A stretch of DNA of 64,000 nucleotides from an uncultured Collinsella sp. (GCA_959020715.1 CAUESV010000009.1:1-64000); one strand, 5' to 3'. Positions 15,656 to 24,912 are shown, counted from the first letter of the stretch. A program made the numbers and translations. The notes: generated by a model from the sequence alone, not told the origin.

Positions 15656-16966
15656 ATGAGCCAGTTCATCAACAACCCCGAGCACACCTTTGGTTTCGAT
15701 ACCCTGCAGCTTCACGTTGGCCAGGAGAGCGCCGATCCCGCATCCGACTCCCGCGCCGTGCCTATCTACCAGACCACGAGCTATGTGTTCCGCAACTCCC
15801 AGCACGCCGCTGACCGCTTTGGCCTTGCCGACGCCGGTAACATCTACGGTCGTCTGACCAACTCCACCCAGGGCGTCTTTGAGGACCGTATCGCTGCGCT
15901 CGAGGGCGGCGTTGTTGGCCTCGCCGTCGCCTCCGGTGCTGCTGCCATCACCTATACCCTGCAGGCACTTGCCCAGGCCGGTGACCATGTGGTTGCCCAG
16001 AAGACCATCTACGGTGGCTCCTACAACCTGCTGGAGCATACGCTCTCCCAGTTTGGCGTCGAGACCACGTTTGTCGACGCTCATAACCTGGACGAGGTCG
16101 AGAGCGCCATCAAGGACAACACCACGGTCATCTATCTCGAGACGCTCGGCAACCCCAACTCCGACATTCCCAACATCGACGCCATCTCCGAGATCGCCAA
16201 GAAGCACGGTCTGCCGGTTGTCGTCGACAACACCTTCGGCACCCCGTACCTGTTCCGTCCGCTGGAGCATGGTGCCAACATCGTCGTCCACTCCGCAACC
16301 AAGTTCATCGGCGGCCACGGCACCTCGCTGGGCGGTGTGATCGTCGACGGCGGTAACTTCGATTGGAAGGCGAGCGGCAAGTACGCCCAGATCGCTGAGC
16401 CCAACCCCTCCTACCACGGCGTTTCGTTTGCCGAGGCTGCCGGTCCCGCCGCCTTCGCGACCTATGTCCGCGCTATCCTGCTGCGTGACGAGGGTGCCTG
16501 CATCAGCCCGTTCAACGCCTGGGTCCTGCTCCAGGGCACCGAGACTCTGTCGCTGCGCGTTGACCGTCATGTTGAGAACACCAAGAAGGTCGTTGAGTTC
16601 CTGGCTGGTGACAGCCACGTCGCCAAGGTGAACCACCCGAGCCTGCCTGAGCACCCCGATCACGAGCTCTATCAGAAGTACTTCCCACGTGGCGGTGCCT
16701 CGATCTTTACCTTTGAGATCAAGGGCGGCCAGGAGGCAGCTTGGAAGTTCATCGATCATCTGCAGGTGTTCTCGCTGCTCGCCAACGTGGCCGACGTCAA
16801 GTCGCTTGTCGTGCACCCGGCTACGACTACGCACTCCCAGCTCTCTGCCGAGGAGCTCGCCGAGCAGAACATCACGCCCTCCACGATCCGTCTTTCCATC
16901 GGTACTGAGAACGCCGAGGACATCATTTGGGATCTGAAGCAGGCCTTCGCCGTGCTGGACGAGTAA
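15656..16966 (+). CDS. metY: O-acetylhomoserine aminocarboxypropyltransferase (sulfhydrylase)
   Basis: The 436-residue PLP enzyme of the Cys/Met metabolism family makes homocysteine from O-acetylhomoserine and sulfide. The N-terminal segment TLQLHVGQ and PIYQTTSYVF is characteristic of MetY, as is the length. The PLP lysine is Lys216 in HSATKFIGGHGT; VVVDNTFGTP holds the cofactor Asp. CAAGGAG precedes the ATG. It is divergent from a LysR gene across a 273-base region with possible RNA structure, and a strong terminator follows. Confidence 0.97.
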   Translation: MSQFINNPEHTFGFDTLQLHVGQESADPASDSRAVPIYQTTSYVFRNSQHAADRFGLADAGNIYGRLTNSTQGVFEDRIAALEGGVVGLAVASGAAAITYTLQALAQAGDHVVAQKTIYGGSYNLLEHTLSQFGVETTFVDAHNLDEVESAIKDNTTVIYLETLGNPNSDIPNIDAISEIAKKHGLPVVVDNTFGTPYLFRPLEHGANIVVHSATKFIGGHGTSLGGVIVDGGNFDWKASGKYAQIAEPNPSYHGVSFAEAAGPAAFATYVRAILLRDEGACISPFNAWVLLQGTETLSLRVDRHVENTKKVVEFLAGDSHVAKVNHPSLPEHPDHELYQKYFPRGGASIFTFEIKGGQEAAWKFIDHLQVFSLLANVADVKSLVVHPATTTHSQLSAEELAEQNITPSTIRLSIGTENAEDIIWDLKQAFAVLDE

Positions 16967-17026
16967 GGCGACTTGTGCAAGGACCCCTTGCGACTCGATA
17001 GGTATAACTGCATAAAATGCCTGCTC

Positions 17027-17067
17027 AAGGCGCCTGTGCGAACAATGGTTGCGCAGGCGCCTTTTTT
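17027..17067 (+). terminator. Rho-independent terminator after metY
   Basis: The stem AAGGCGCCTGTGCG pairs with CGCAGGCGCCTT, followed by TTTTTT. The rest of the gap up to 17279 has no recognisable gene or riboswitch. Confidence 0.92.
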
Positions 17068-17279
17068 GCATAAGCAGGGCGCTATTACAGGGTTTTTGGC
17101 ATGCTTTATGCAGTCGAGATGTGGAAAACTCCTGTTGAGAGGATGTGAGTTTTACGCAAATGACGTGCACCTTTTGAGAAAAACCGCAGGTCGCGATTTG
17201 CTCGGGGTACTATGCAGCGCGATCGAATCACACGCAGCTCAAACGCAGCAAAAACGCACTTACGGAGGTTTCCAGCTAC

Positions 17280-18053
17280 ATGAGGATCGATTCACGAAAA
17301 CCGAAAGTCGCCGCCCTTTCCGCCGCTCTGACCGTGGCACTTTTGGCGGGCGCCGGCGCAACCGATGCCCACGCGGCAACACTGTCCGACACGGTCGGAT
17401 CCACGCCGTCCGAGGCGACGCTGATGCAGCCCGTCGACTATCGCGGCGACGGCTTTGGCTCCATGCAAGAGTGGAACGCCTCTATGGGGGCCAAGCGCGA
17501 TTCCCTGGAGATGCGCGCTCAGATCATTATGAATATGTATGGCGACTATGCCACCGATGACGAGCGCGCTGTGCTGCAGGGCTGCATCGACGGTGCGGGT
17601 AACCTGTTGACGATGGGGGAGGTCGACGCCAAGTCGACCGAGCTCGATGAGCTGCGCACTGCGCTTGAGGATGCCAAGCGCGAAGCGCTCGAGGCTGCCG
17701 CCGAGGCGGAGGCTGCCGAGGTCGCCCAGGCTTCGTACTACAACGCCGGTTACACTCCGTCCTACGCGTCTGCCGCGTCCTACGCGAACGGATCGGGCCT
17801 GACGCGCTCTGCGGGTGTCAATAACTACAACGGGCGCCGCGAGACCTATTACAGCAGCAATGTGCTTTATCACTATCGCACGGGCGAATGGACTCAGGAT
17901 TCTGAGGGCTTCTGGCGCGATTCCGACGGCTATTACGTTGTTGCCGCGGGCGATATGGCCCAGGGCTCGACCTTTACGGGCTCCAAGGGTGATTGCAAGG
18001 TCTATGACTCCGGCTGCGCTGCCGGAACCACCGACTACTACACCGGTTGGTAA
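17280..18053 (+). CDS. Secreted coiled-coil protein with C-terminal 3D-type domain
   Basis: 257 residues. A signal peptide ends near residue 34 (AGATDAHAA). A helical region of about residues 55-150 includes an Ala/Glu-rich coiled-coil stretch. The C-terminal 85 residues form a 3D/RlpA-like double-psi barrel: NNYNGRRETYYSS, DGYYVVAAGDM, KVYDSGCAAGT and a final W. The 3D domain occurs in Gram-positive peptidoglycan hydrolases such as resuscitation-promoting and spore-wall enzymes. A cell-wall role outside the cell is likely; catalysis is not proven. ACGGAGGT precedes the ATG. Confidence 0.85.
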   Translation: MRIDSRKPKVAALSAALTVALLAGAGATDAHAATLSDTVGSTPSEATLMQPVDYRGDGFGSMQEWNASMGAKRDSLEMRAQIIMNMYGDYATDDERAVLQGCIDGAGNLLTMGEVDAKSTELDELRTALEDAKREALEAAAEAEAAEVAQASYYNAGYTPSYASAASYANGSGLTRSAGVNNYNGRRETYYSSNVLYHYRTGEWTQDSEGFWRDSDGYYVVAAGDMAQGSTFTGSKGDCKVYDSGCAAGTTDYYTGW

Positions 18054-18239
18054 TTTTTCTGCATCACGGATATCTGGCGGACGGGCATCTTTACCGAGCT
18101 TTAGGGCAACGTAAGGACGTCCGTTCTATGTATGCGTTTGAGTTAACAGAGCCCTTACCGTGGCGGTACGCTGGGCGTATGGATGCGGGGCACACTGGTT
18201 CTTGAGAAATAAAGTCTTTCTCTTGGAGGAAGTGGTCTT

Positions 18240-18446
18240 GTGAATGCTCGAGATATCGCCGTTGCCGCCGTCGCGTTGACGCTTGGCTGCCTTGGTCCCA
18301 CGGCCGCGCTCGTCGCGGGCATGCAGGGGACATGCGGGGCTGCTCCTATTGTGGTCGGCGCGCTGATCGCGGCCACGCTGATGGGAAGCGCGGGCGTGGT
18401 TCTTTGCCGCGATGACGAGGACGAGGTGCCGGAGTCGCAACGCTAG
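18240..18446 (+). CDS. Small membrane protein, function unknown
   Basis: 68 residues from a GTG start placed after TTGGAGGAAG. Two hydrophobic helices are predicted, residues 5-27 and 36-55, followed by a short acidic cytoplasmic-looking tail (CRDDEDEVPE). I do not recognise a family. The good ribosome-binding site and the terminator that follows support a real gene. Confidence 0.6.
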   Translation: MNARDIAVAAVALTLGCLGPTAALVAGMQGTCGAAPIVVGALIAATLMGSAGVVLCRDDEDEVPESQR

Positions 18447-18487
18447 CTGTTGTGAGATTGGCCGCCGGTCATAGACGAAGATGAAGG

Positions 18488-18522
18488 CCGCCGCAGGGGA
18501 AAGGTCCCCTTGCGGCGGTTTT
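18488..18522. terminator. Bidirectional terminator between convergent genes
   Basis: CCGCCGCAGGGG pairs with CCCCTTGCGGCGG, followed by TTTT. It lies between the small membrane protein gene and the convergent PanE-like gene and can serve both. Confidence 0.85.
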
Positions 18523-18555
18523 GCTGTTAAGACTGTTGAATGCGGCGCGTTGGCG

Positions 18556-19470
18556 CTACCAGCTTTTCTCGATATCGCGGATGCGCCGATAGAGCCACTC
18601 GTTTTGCGGTGCCTGGATATGGTGTTTGGCTGCGAGGCGGCAGATGGTGCCCGCGAACTCATCAACCTCGGTTTTGCGCCTTGCGATGCGGTCTTGAGCC
18701 ATCGAGGGCATACCAGCGGGGTCGATTCCCTCGATGAGGTGCACCATTTGCGTCAGGTCTGCCTCGGTCAGCTCAACGCCCTCGGCGTTGGCGACCGCAA
18801 GCGTTTCGCGCATGGCGGAAACAAAGCAGCGACGCTGCTCGGAGCCCGGCTCCGTGGCGCTTCCGTAGGTCCCGCCGTAGGCCATGCAGGTCTGGTTGAT
18901 GCCGTCGTTGAGCATGAGTTTGGCCCACATGCGGTGGGCGATGTCGTCCTCGACGGTATGGGCGATGCCGCAGCGCGTATAGAGCTCGTCGATAGCGGCG
19001 ACGGTCGCGGGGTCGGTGCCGGCGGCTGCACCAAAGCGGATTTCGCCCGCATTGGTAAAGGTGAGCGCGCCGTCGAGGAATACGGCGTCCATGCCCTGGC
19101 AGATACCCAGGACGGTATGCTCCCAGCCAAAGCGTTCGGCAATCTTTTGCTCGCTCGTAATGCCGTTGCACAGCGAGGCGATGAGCGTGTTGGGTCCCAC
19201 GACACGTTCCATAGTCTTGAGTGCTTGGTCGAGACCGGTGGTCTTGACTGTCAGGATGACCAGATCGGCGGGCGCTGCCTCGCTGGCGCGGACGGACGTG
19301 AGATCGCAAGGCTTTCCGTTGACGGTGAGCGCATCGCCCGCGTGACGCTCAAAACGGGCGTCATCCATAACGTATTCGACGGCGTCATTGCCGAGGGCCT
19401 TGGCAATCATGCTGCCGTAGAGCAGGCCGACGCCGCCCTTGCCGATAAAAGCGACCTTGTTGATCTGCAT
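18556..19470 (-). CDS. Ketopantoate reductase (PanE/ApbA) family protein
   Basis: 304 residues. The N-terminal Rossmann NADP fold starts KVAFIGKGGVGLLYG. VKTTGLDQAL with its conserved Lys, CNGI, and the C-terminal MWAKLMLNDGINQ (Lys and Asn as in PanE) are visible. The family reduces 2-dehydropantoate to pantoate or acts on similar 2-oxo acids. Without other pan genes nearby, the physiological substrate is uncertain. The start at 19470 is chosen over 19479 for its spacing to GGGGAGA. Confidence 0.85.
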   Translation of the reverse strand: MQINKVAFIGKGGVGLLYGSMIAKALGNDAVEYVMDDARFERHAGDALTVNGKPCDLTSVRASEAAPADLVILTVKTTGLDQALKTMERVVGPNTLIASLCNGITSEQKIAERFGWEHTVLGICQGMDAVFLDGALTFTNAGEIRFGAAAGTDPATVAAIDELYTRCGIAHTVEDDIAHRMWAKLMLNDGINQTCMAYGGTYGSATEPGSEQRRCFVSAMRETLAVANAEGVELTEADLTQMVHLIEGIDPAGMPSMAQDRIARRKTEVDEFAGTICRLAAKHHIQAPQNEWLYRRIRDIEKSW

Positions 19471-19593
19471 GTGAATCATCTCCCCATATAAAAGGCGCCC
19501 GCGTAAGGGGCACCTGATGGATTGTATGCTGCCAGGGTGATTGGTGGGTGCGCGGGGCGGCTGTTATGAAAAAGAAACTATTGCGCTGTGCGC

Positions 19594-20364
19594 TTATGCC
19601 GCGGTGCAGACCGCAAAGACGCGGGCGGGGTATCCGACGCCATCGCGGACCTTGGGAAAGGTGCAGAAGATGACGGCACCCGTGGCGGGAAGCTCGTCCA
19701 GATGGTCCATGACTTCGATCTGATAGCGGTCGACCGAGAGGATGTATTGCTCGCCGGGGTAGGGGTAGGCGTCCTCGCGCGTGGTGATGGTCGCCGGATC
19801 GGTATCTGCGGGCTCGTGGCCGATGGCGCCGATATTGCGTTCCTCTACAAGCCACTTGATGGCATCGAGGTCCCAGCCGGGGTAGTGGGGCTGGCCGTCC
19901 TCGTCCTTGTTTTCCAGATCGGCGAGCTTGGACCAGTCGGAGCGGAAGGCGACGAAAGCGTCCTCGGGAATGCGACCGTGCTCGTCCTCCCAAGTTTTGA
20001 GGTCATCGACGGTTAGGATAAAGTCGGGATTTGCGGCGCATTCCTCGTGCTTGTCGATCACGCAGAGCGGATGCATAAACTCGATGGGCTCGATCTCGCC
20101 AAGGGAGCGGCCGTCGACATGGAAGTGGCGCGGTGCATCGACGTGGGTGCCGTATTGCGAGGCGACCGAATATTGAAAGCAGCGCATGGGCGCGAGCATG
20201 TCCCCGGGCGTGTTTGGCAGATAGTCGAAGAGCTTGGTGGACTCAAACGGCTTAAAGCCAAACCAGTGCGGGGTGTCGCACGAGAGCGTGTGGGTGAGGT
20301 CGACCCAGCGATAATCGATGCTTTTGAGCTGGGATGCGAGGTTCCAAAGGTCGAGCGCGGGCAT
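19594..20364 (-). CDS. Cyclase-family (KynB-like) metal-dependent hydrolase
   Basis: 256 residues of the cyclase family (PF04199), which includes kynurenine formamidase and other amide or lactone hydrolases. The metal-binding signature HxGTHxDxPxH is seen in modified form as YGTHVDAPRHFH, and the N-terminal DLTHTLSCDTP is also typical. AAAGGAGT precedes the ATG. It lies upstream of the PanE-like gene on the same strand with 123 bases between them. Substrate unknown. Confidence 0.87.
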   Translation of the reverse strand: MPALDLWNLASQLKSIDYRWVDLTHTLSCDTPHWFGFKPFESTKLFDYLPNTPGDMLAPMRCFQYSVASQYGTHVDAPRHFHVDGRSLGEIEPIEFMHPLCVIDKHEECAANPDFILTVDDLKTWEDEHGRIPEDAFVAFRSDWSKLADLENKDEDGQPHYPGWDLDAIKWLVEERNIGAIGHEPADTDPATITTREDAYPYPGEQYILSVDRYQIEVMDHLDELPATGAVIFCTFPKVRDGVGYPARVFAVCTAA

Positions 20365-20526
20365 GGGCGACTCCTTTCATCGGGCTTTTTGCTGATGTTA
20401 AAGCGGTGCCGTGACGGCCTGATTTCTGCTGCGTTACGATACGTTCTCAATTGCGATTCCGATGTGTTTCGATGACGTGACAGGTTTGTTTCGCCTTGTC
20501 AGGGCTTCGATGGGAGGGGAGGGGCC

Positions 20527-21717
20527 GTGCAATACCGCGTTGACCCCAAAAGTGGTAACCGAATATCCGCTCTGGGCCTGGGCTGCATGAGGTTTCCCGG
20601 TGCGCCGGGACGTCCGGATGCGAAGACAGCCGATGCCATCATTTCCCGTGCGGTGGAGCAGGGGATTAACTACCTGGACACGGCCTATCTCTATCCCGGC
20701 AACGAGGCTTGCGTGGGCGCTTCGCTTGAGCGCCTGGGCTTGCGCGATCAGGTTTTGCTCGCGACCAAGCTGCCGCACGCTTCGTGCAAGTGCGCGGATG
20801 ATTTCGACCGGTTCTTCGACGAGCAACTGCGCCGCCTGCGGACCGACCATATCGACTATTACCTCATGCACAACATCACCTCGCCCGCCCAGTGGGAGCG
20901 CGTGGTGGCGTTGGGCATCGAGGACTGGATTGCGCGCCAAAAGGCTGCAGGGCGTATTCGTCAGATAGGCTTTTCGTACCACGGCAGCGCGGCGGACTTC
21001 CTTACGATGCTCGATGCGTATGACTGGGATTTTTGCCAGATCCAGTACAACTACGCTGGAGAACGATATCAAGCGGGAACGGCAGGACTCATGGCGGCTG
21101 CGGAGCGCGGGCTCGCGGTGTTTGTGATGGAGCCGCTGCTAGGCGGGCGTCTGGCGGGCAAGCTGCCGCCGCGGGCCCGCGCTGTGCTCGAGAGCGCTCG
21201 TGACCCGCATTTGCGCACCCCTGCTGCCTGGGGGCTTTCGTGGGTGTGGAACCATCCTCAGGTGACGATGCTGCTATCGGGTATGACCGATACCGCGCAG
21301 GTGGATGAGAACGCGGCGTTGGCCGATCGAGCCCTGCCGGATTCGATGACAGCGACTCAGCTCGATACCATCGCACGCGTGCTGGAAGAGTTTGAAAAGT
21401 CGAATCGCGTGCCCTGCACGGGATGCGGCTATTGCATGCCGTGTCCTAAAGGCATCAATATCCCTGGATGTTTTGCCGCCTACAACGCGAGCTATGCGCA
21501 CAGCTGGTTTACGGGGCTGTCGCAATACTTTACGGCGAGTGCGGTGCGCACGAGCGAGCCCAAGCTGGTGAGCAATTGCGTCAAGTGCGGCAAATGCGCG
21601 CGCCACTGCCCGCAGCATATCGATATCCCCGAGCGTCTCGATGACGTGCGCCGACGCTTCCAGCCGGGCCCCGTAACGGCCATGCTTAAAGTCTTCGGTA
21701 AAACACGCTCCTCATGA
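20527..21717 (+). CDS. Aldo/keto reductase with C-terminal 2x[4Fe-4S] domain
   Basis: 396 residues. Residues 1 to about 290 are an aldo/keto reductase barrel; the catalytic Tyr lies in NYLDTAYLYPGNE and the Lys in LATKLP. The C-terminal part carries two ferredoxin-type motifs: CTGCGYCMPCPKGI and, further on, CVKCGKCARHCPQ. This fused form is common in anaerobes and may couple substrate reduction to ferredoxin. The GTG start follows GGGAGGGGAGG. A conserved hairpin element starts just after its stop codon. Confidence 0.92.
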   Translation: MQYRVDPKSGNRISALGLGCMRFPGAPGRPDAKTADAIISRAVEQGINYLDTAYLYPGNEACVGASLERLGLRDQVLLATKLPHASCKCADDFDRFFDEQLRRLRTDHIDYYLMHNITSPAQWERVVALGIEDWIARQKAAGRIRQIGFSYHGSAADFLTMLDAYDWDFCQIQYNYAGERYQAGTAGLMAAAERGLAVFVMEPLLGGRLAGKLPPRARAVLESARDPHLRTPAAWGLSWVWNHPQVTMLLSGMTDTAQVDENAALADRALPDSMTATQLDTIARVLEEFEKSNRVPCTGCGYCMPCPKGINIPGCFAAYNASYAHSWFTGLSQYFTASAVRTSEPKLVSNCVKCGKCARHCPQHIDIPERLDDVRRRFQPGPVTAMLKVFGKTRSS

Positions 21718-21729
21718 CCCTTTTATATC

Positions 21730-21792
21730 TTGTGATGGAATAGTTCCTGTTTGCGGCAGAATAGGGCGATAGCAGGAACTATTTCGCCGCAA
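21730..21792. repeat. Intergenic hairpin element, copy A
   Basis: The 20-base arms 21730-21749 and 21773-21792 (TTGTGATGGAATAGTTCCTG and partner) pair with only G-T and one A/C imperfection. The loop includes TTTGCGGCAGAATAGGGC. It is homologous to copy B at 22897-22959, and the changed inner stem bases remain paired. It is followed by CTGATAGGAGG, the ribosome-binding site of the next gene. Confidence 0.88.
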
Positions 21793-21808
21793 CTGATAGG
21801 AGGCTATC

Positions 21809-22828
21809 GTGGGTGACCGAGGTTTACGAAATGATTCGCGTGAGGTTCGTTGGGGCATTTTGGGCGCTGGGCACATTTCTCATCGATTTGCGTCGTCGCT
21901 CAAGAAGGTCGACGGGGCACGGCTGGTGGCTGCGGCCGGCCGCACTCCTGCACATGTCGAGGAATTTTGCCGAGCGTTTTCGATCGATGCTGCGCATGGC
22001 CATGCCTCGGCCGACGATAGCGGCGATGCGGCTTATGACGCGCTGGTTGCCGACCCCGATGTCGACGCAATCTACTTGGCTCTTCCGCATGGCATGCATA
22101 CGCGTTGGGCCTGTCGCGCGCTGTGCGCCGGAAAGGCCGCGCTGTGCGAAAAGCCGGCCGTTTTGAGTGAGGAAGAGGCTCTCTCGATCGCCTCCACCTC
22201 TCGCGAGCGCGGCGTGCTGTTTATGGAGGCGATGAAGAATCGGTTTTGCCCGATGCGCACTCGCGTGAAAGACTTTCTTGCGTCGGGTGAGCTTGGCCGT
22301 ATTGTCTCGATTGAAAGCGTGCAAAAGCTCGATTACGGCGAGTCTCCTTCGGGCTATCTGCTTGATTCGCTGCAGGGCGGCTGTCTATATGACATGGGCT
22401 GTTATGCGGTCGGTTGGTTTGAGGATTTGCTCGCGGGCGCGTGCGAGGTTTCGTCCCGTGAAGTTCGCTGGCGTGACGTATCAGGCGGCCGTGTCGATTG
22501 GGCCGACGAGATCCATATGAGCGTCGGAGGTATACCCATTCATATGGTGTGCGACGGCAAAGCAGCATATGAAAGCCGCTTAACGATTGCCTGTGAGCGG
22601 GGCTCGTTGGAAATCGAGCGTCTCCATCGCCCCGAGCTCGCCCATGTGAAGTACTCCGACGGTCGAGTACTCGAAATCGATGCACCATTTGAGGTCGATG
22701 ATTTTTACGGTGAGACATCGCATGCGACGCAGCTCATTCAGGCGGGGAAACTCGAAAGCCCCATCATGTCCCTAGCCGCCACACGGCGCTGCGCACGCAT
22801 CATCGATGCGATTCGTTTGAAACTTTAG
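21809..22828 (+). CDS. Gfo/Idh/MocA-family oxidoreductase
   Basis: 339 residues. The Rossmann NAD(P) fold begins WGILGAGHISHRFASSL. YLALPHGMHTRWA and the EKP motif (LCEKPAVLS) follow, then FMEAMKNRF and a C-terminal substrate domain, as in trans-dihydrodiol or glucose-fructose oxidoreductase relatives. Substrate unknown. The start is GTG at 21809, right after AGGAGG. The leader carries hairpin copy A. It is unlike the Gfo/Idh protein at 12713 in its active-site region. Confidence 0.9.
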   Translation: MGDRGLRNDSREVRWGILGAGHISHRFASSLKKVDGARLVAAAGRTPAHVEEFCRAFSIDAAHGHASADDSGDAAYDALVADPDVDAIYLALPHGMHTRWACRALCAGKAALCEKPAVLSEEEALSIASTSRERGVLFMEAMKNRFCPMRTRVKDFLASGELGRIVSIESVQKLDYGESPSGYLLDSLQGGCLYDMGCYAVGWFEDLLAGACEVSSREVRWRDVSGGRVDWADEIHMSVGGIPIHMVCDGKAAYESRLTIACERGSLEIERLHRPELAHVKYSDGRVLEIDAPFEVDDFYGETSHATQLIQAGKLESPIMSLAATRRCARIIDAIRLKL

Positions 22829-22896
22829 GGCGCGGGGGCATGGCGCCAGCGCTTGGAATGCCTGGAGGCCTTTGCCCCTGATGCCCCTTTTATAAC

Positions 22897-22959
22897 TTGC
22901 GGTGGAATACGGTCTGTTTGCGCCAAAATAGGGCACCAATAGACCGTATTTCACCGCAA
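22897..22959. repeat. Intergenic hairpin element, copy B
   Basis: The 19-base arms 22897-22915 and 22941-22959 (TTGCGGTGGAATACGGTCT and partner) pair fully apart from one G-T. The loop has TTTGCGCCAAAATAGGGC. Flanks and loop match copy A, whereas the inner stem differs in both arms together. It is followed by CTGATGAGGAGGG, the nfo ribosome-binding site. Confidence 0.88.
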
Positions 22960-22980
22960 CTGATGAGGAGGGAGCTGGAA

Positions 22981-23847
22981 ATGCTGACGATCGGGTGTCA
23001 TCTTTCGACGACGAAGGGCTATCGGGCAATGGGGGAGACGGCGTTGTCCATTGGCGCCAATACCTTTGCGTTCTTTACGCGCAACCCGCGCGGTGGCAAG
23101 GCAAAAGAACTTGACATGGATGACGTGGCGGCTCTGCGCGAGCTTATGGCGCAAAACGACTTTGGACCGCTGGTGGCGCATGCCCCGTATACCTACAACC
23201 CCTGCTCTGCCAAAGAGCGGGCGCGCGAGTTTGCCTTGGAGGCAATGGCCGAGGACTTGCAGCGTCTGGAAGCACTGCCCGGCAACTACTACAACTTCCA
23301 CCCCGGTGCGCATGTGGGACAGGGGGCAGATGCCGGCATTCAGATGATCGTCGACACCCTGTGTCAGGTGATGTTTGAGGGCCAGCAGACGACGGTGCTG
23401 CTCGAGACCATGGCCGGCAAGGGCACCGAGCTGGGCCGCAGCTTTGAGGAACTGGCGCTCATCATTGAGGGCGTTGCCGACAAGCGCCCCGAGCTGTCGG
23501 CCAAGTTGGGCGTTTGCCTGGACACCTGCCATGTGAATGACGCCGGCTACGACATCATCCATGATCTGGACGGCGTACTCGACGAGTTCGACCGCGTGGT
23601 GGGTATCGACCGCTTGCATGCCGTACACATCAATGATTCCAAGAACCCCTGCGGCGCCCATAAAGATCGTCACGAGTGCATCGGCAAGGGATACCTTGGC
23701 AGCGAGGAATTTGGTGGCGGTATGCAGGTTATGCAGAATATTGTATCGAATAGCCGTTTGCGTTCGCTACCGTTTATTTTGGAGACTCCGAACGAACTTG
23801 CAGGTTATGCAGCTGAAATTAGACTATTAAGGTCATTGCAGCAGTAA
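22981..23847 (+). CDS. nfo: Endonuclease IV (AP endonuclease)
   Basis: The 288-residue TIM-barrel zinc enzyme cleaves DNA 5' to abasic sites in base-excision repair. Metal ligands are in family motifs: AHAPYTYN, NFHPGAH, LETMAGKG (Glu), CLDTCHVNDAG, HINDSKNPCGAHKDRH and ILETPNE. The length matches the family. The ATG at 22981 follows GGAGGGAG. It is preceded by hairpin copy B, which may influence its expression. Confidence 0.96.
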   Translation: MLTIGCHLSTTKGYRAMGETALSIGANTFAFFTRNPRGGKAKELDMDDVAALRELMAQNDFGPLVAHAPYTYNPCSAKERAREFALEAMAEDLQRLEALPGNYYNFHPGAHVGQGADAGIQMIVDTLCQVMFEGQQTTVLLETMAGKGTELGRSFEELALIIEGVADKRPELSAKLGVCLDTCHVNDAGYDIIHDLDGVLDEFDRVVGIDRLHAVHINDSKNPCGAHKDRHECIGKGYLGSEEFGGGMQVMQNIVSNSRLRSLPFILETPNELAGYAAEIRLLRSLQQ

Positions 23848-23908
23848 TGACTGTCACAAAGTAGAGTATTCCATTCACGTTATGGGTTTGTTTCAATCAG
23901 TTTTCTCA

Positions 23909-23937
23909 TTGCAGATTCGTAATTCCGGGTGCATAAT
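23909..23937 (+). promoter_or_regulatory. Promoter of the amino-acid ABC transporter operon
   Basis: TTGCAG, a 17-base spacer and CATAAT lie 57 bases before the start codon. Confidence 0.6.
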
Positions 23938-23994
23938 AGCCAACAGTTTTTGCAGACCTCTGAATCAAACGAGGTCACCGGAAGGAGACTGATT

Positions 23995-24855
23995 ATGAAG
24001 CTGAAGAAGCTCGGCGCATTTGCCGCCACGGGTGCTATGGCGCTCGCCCTTGCTCTGACGGGCTGCGGCTCGTCCAACGCCACCTCTGGTTCTGATGCCG
24101 GTTCCAGCAGCTCTGACGACGCTAAGGTCGAGAAGGTCGACGGCTCCAAGGAGTACGCGCTCGTCAAGGACGGTACGCTGACCGTCGGCACCTCTGCCGA
24201 GTACGCTCCGTTTGAGTACAAGGATGACAACGGCGACTACCAGGGCTTTGACCTTGAGCTCATCAAGGCTATCGGCGACAAGCTGGGCCTGGATGTCGAG
24301 TATGTCAACAATGACTTTGACACGCTGGTTCCGGGCGTCGCTTCGGGCGCCAAGTATGACGTTTCCATCGCGGCTATCACCGACACGCCCGAGCGTGAGA
24401 AGGAAGTCACTTTCTCTGATTCCTACTACATGGACGATCAGGCTATCGTGACCAAGGTCGATAACACCGACATCACGGCCGATAACTTTAGCGAGAAGCT
24501 CAACAATTCCGACGCTACTATCATCGTCCAGTCTGGCTCGACCGCCGAGGCCTTTGCCCAGGAGAACTTCCCCAAGGCCAAGATCGTCCCCTACAAGGAC
24601 GCCACCGAGTGCTTCAGCGCCCTGCAGTCCGATAAGGGCGACGCCGTAGTTACCAACCGCTCCGTTGCCAGCCAGCTGACCGCCGAGCAGTTCAACACCT
24701 GCCAGACCATCAAGCAGATCAGCACCGGCGAGGAGTACGCCATCGCCATCAACCAGGGCAACACCAAGCTCAAGGACGACATCAACCAGGCCATCAAGGA
24801 CCTGACCGATGACGGTACCGTCGACGCCCTCATGGCTAAGTACAATATCAAGTAA
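23995..24855 (+). CDS. Amino-acid ABC transporter substrate-binding lipoprotein
   Basis: 286 residues. A lipoprotein signal peptide ends LALTGC, so Cys24 is lipidated and the protein is anchored outside the membrane. A Ser/Asp-rich linker follows, then the solute-binding family 3 fold: TLTVGTSAEYAPFEY, YQGFDLELIKAIG, DVSIAAITDTPERE. It binds a polar amino acid; the exact ligand cannot be told. AAGGAG precedes the start at 23995. A strong hairpin downstream separates it from the permease gene, which usually gives higher levels of binding protein. Confidence 0.95.
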   Translation: MKLKKLGAFAATGAMALALALTGCGSSNATSGSDAGSSSSDDAKVEKVDGSKEYALVKDGTLTVGTSAEYAPFEYKDDNGDYQGFDLELIKAIGDKLGLDVEYVNNDFDTLVPGVASGAKYDVSIAAITDTPEREKEVTFSDSYYMDDQAIVTKVDNTDITADNFSEKLNNSDATIIVQSGSTAEAFAQENFPKAKIVPYKDATECFSALQSDKGDAVVTNRSVASQLTAEQFNTCQTIKQISTGEEYAIAINQGNTKLKDDINQAIKDLTDDGTVDALMAKYNIK

Positions 24856-24870
24856 AATAACTACTTGATT

Positions 24871-24912
24871 GCGCAAAGGCCCTTTCCGTTTTGGCGGAGA
24901 GGGCCTTTGCGC
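24871..24912 (+). terminator. Intra-operon hairpin after the binding-protein gene
   Basis: An 18-bp stem, GCGCAAAGGCCCTTTCCG with its partner, has one mismatch and a 6-base loop. Only a broken T tract follows (TTCTCTT), so read-through into the permease gene is expected. Confidence 0.75.

Noticed and set aside
15407..17170. 587-codon open frame antisense to metY
   Set aside because: It crosses the metY terminator and promoter regions and is explained by GC codon bias on the opposite strand.
17068..17279. c-di-AMP (ydaO-type) riboswitch before the 3D-domain gene
   Set aside because: Such riboswitches often precede cell-wall genes, but none of the conserved sequence blocks could be found.
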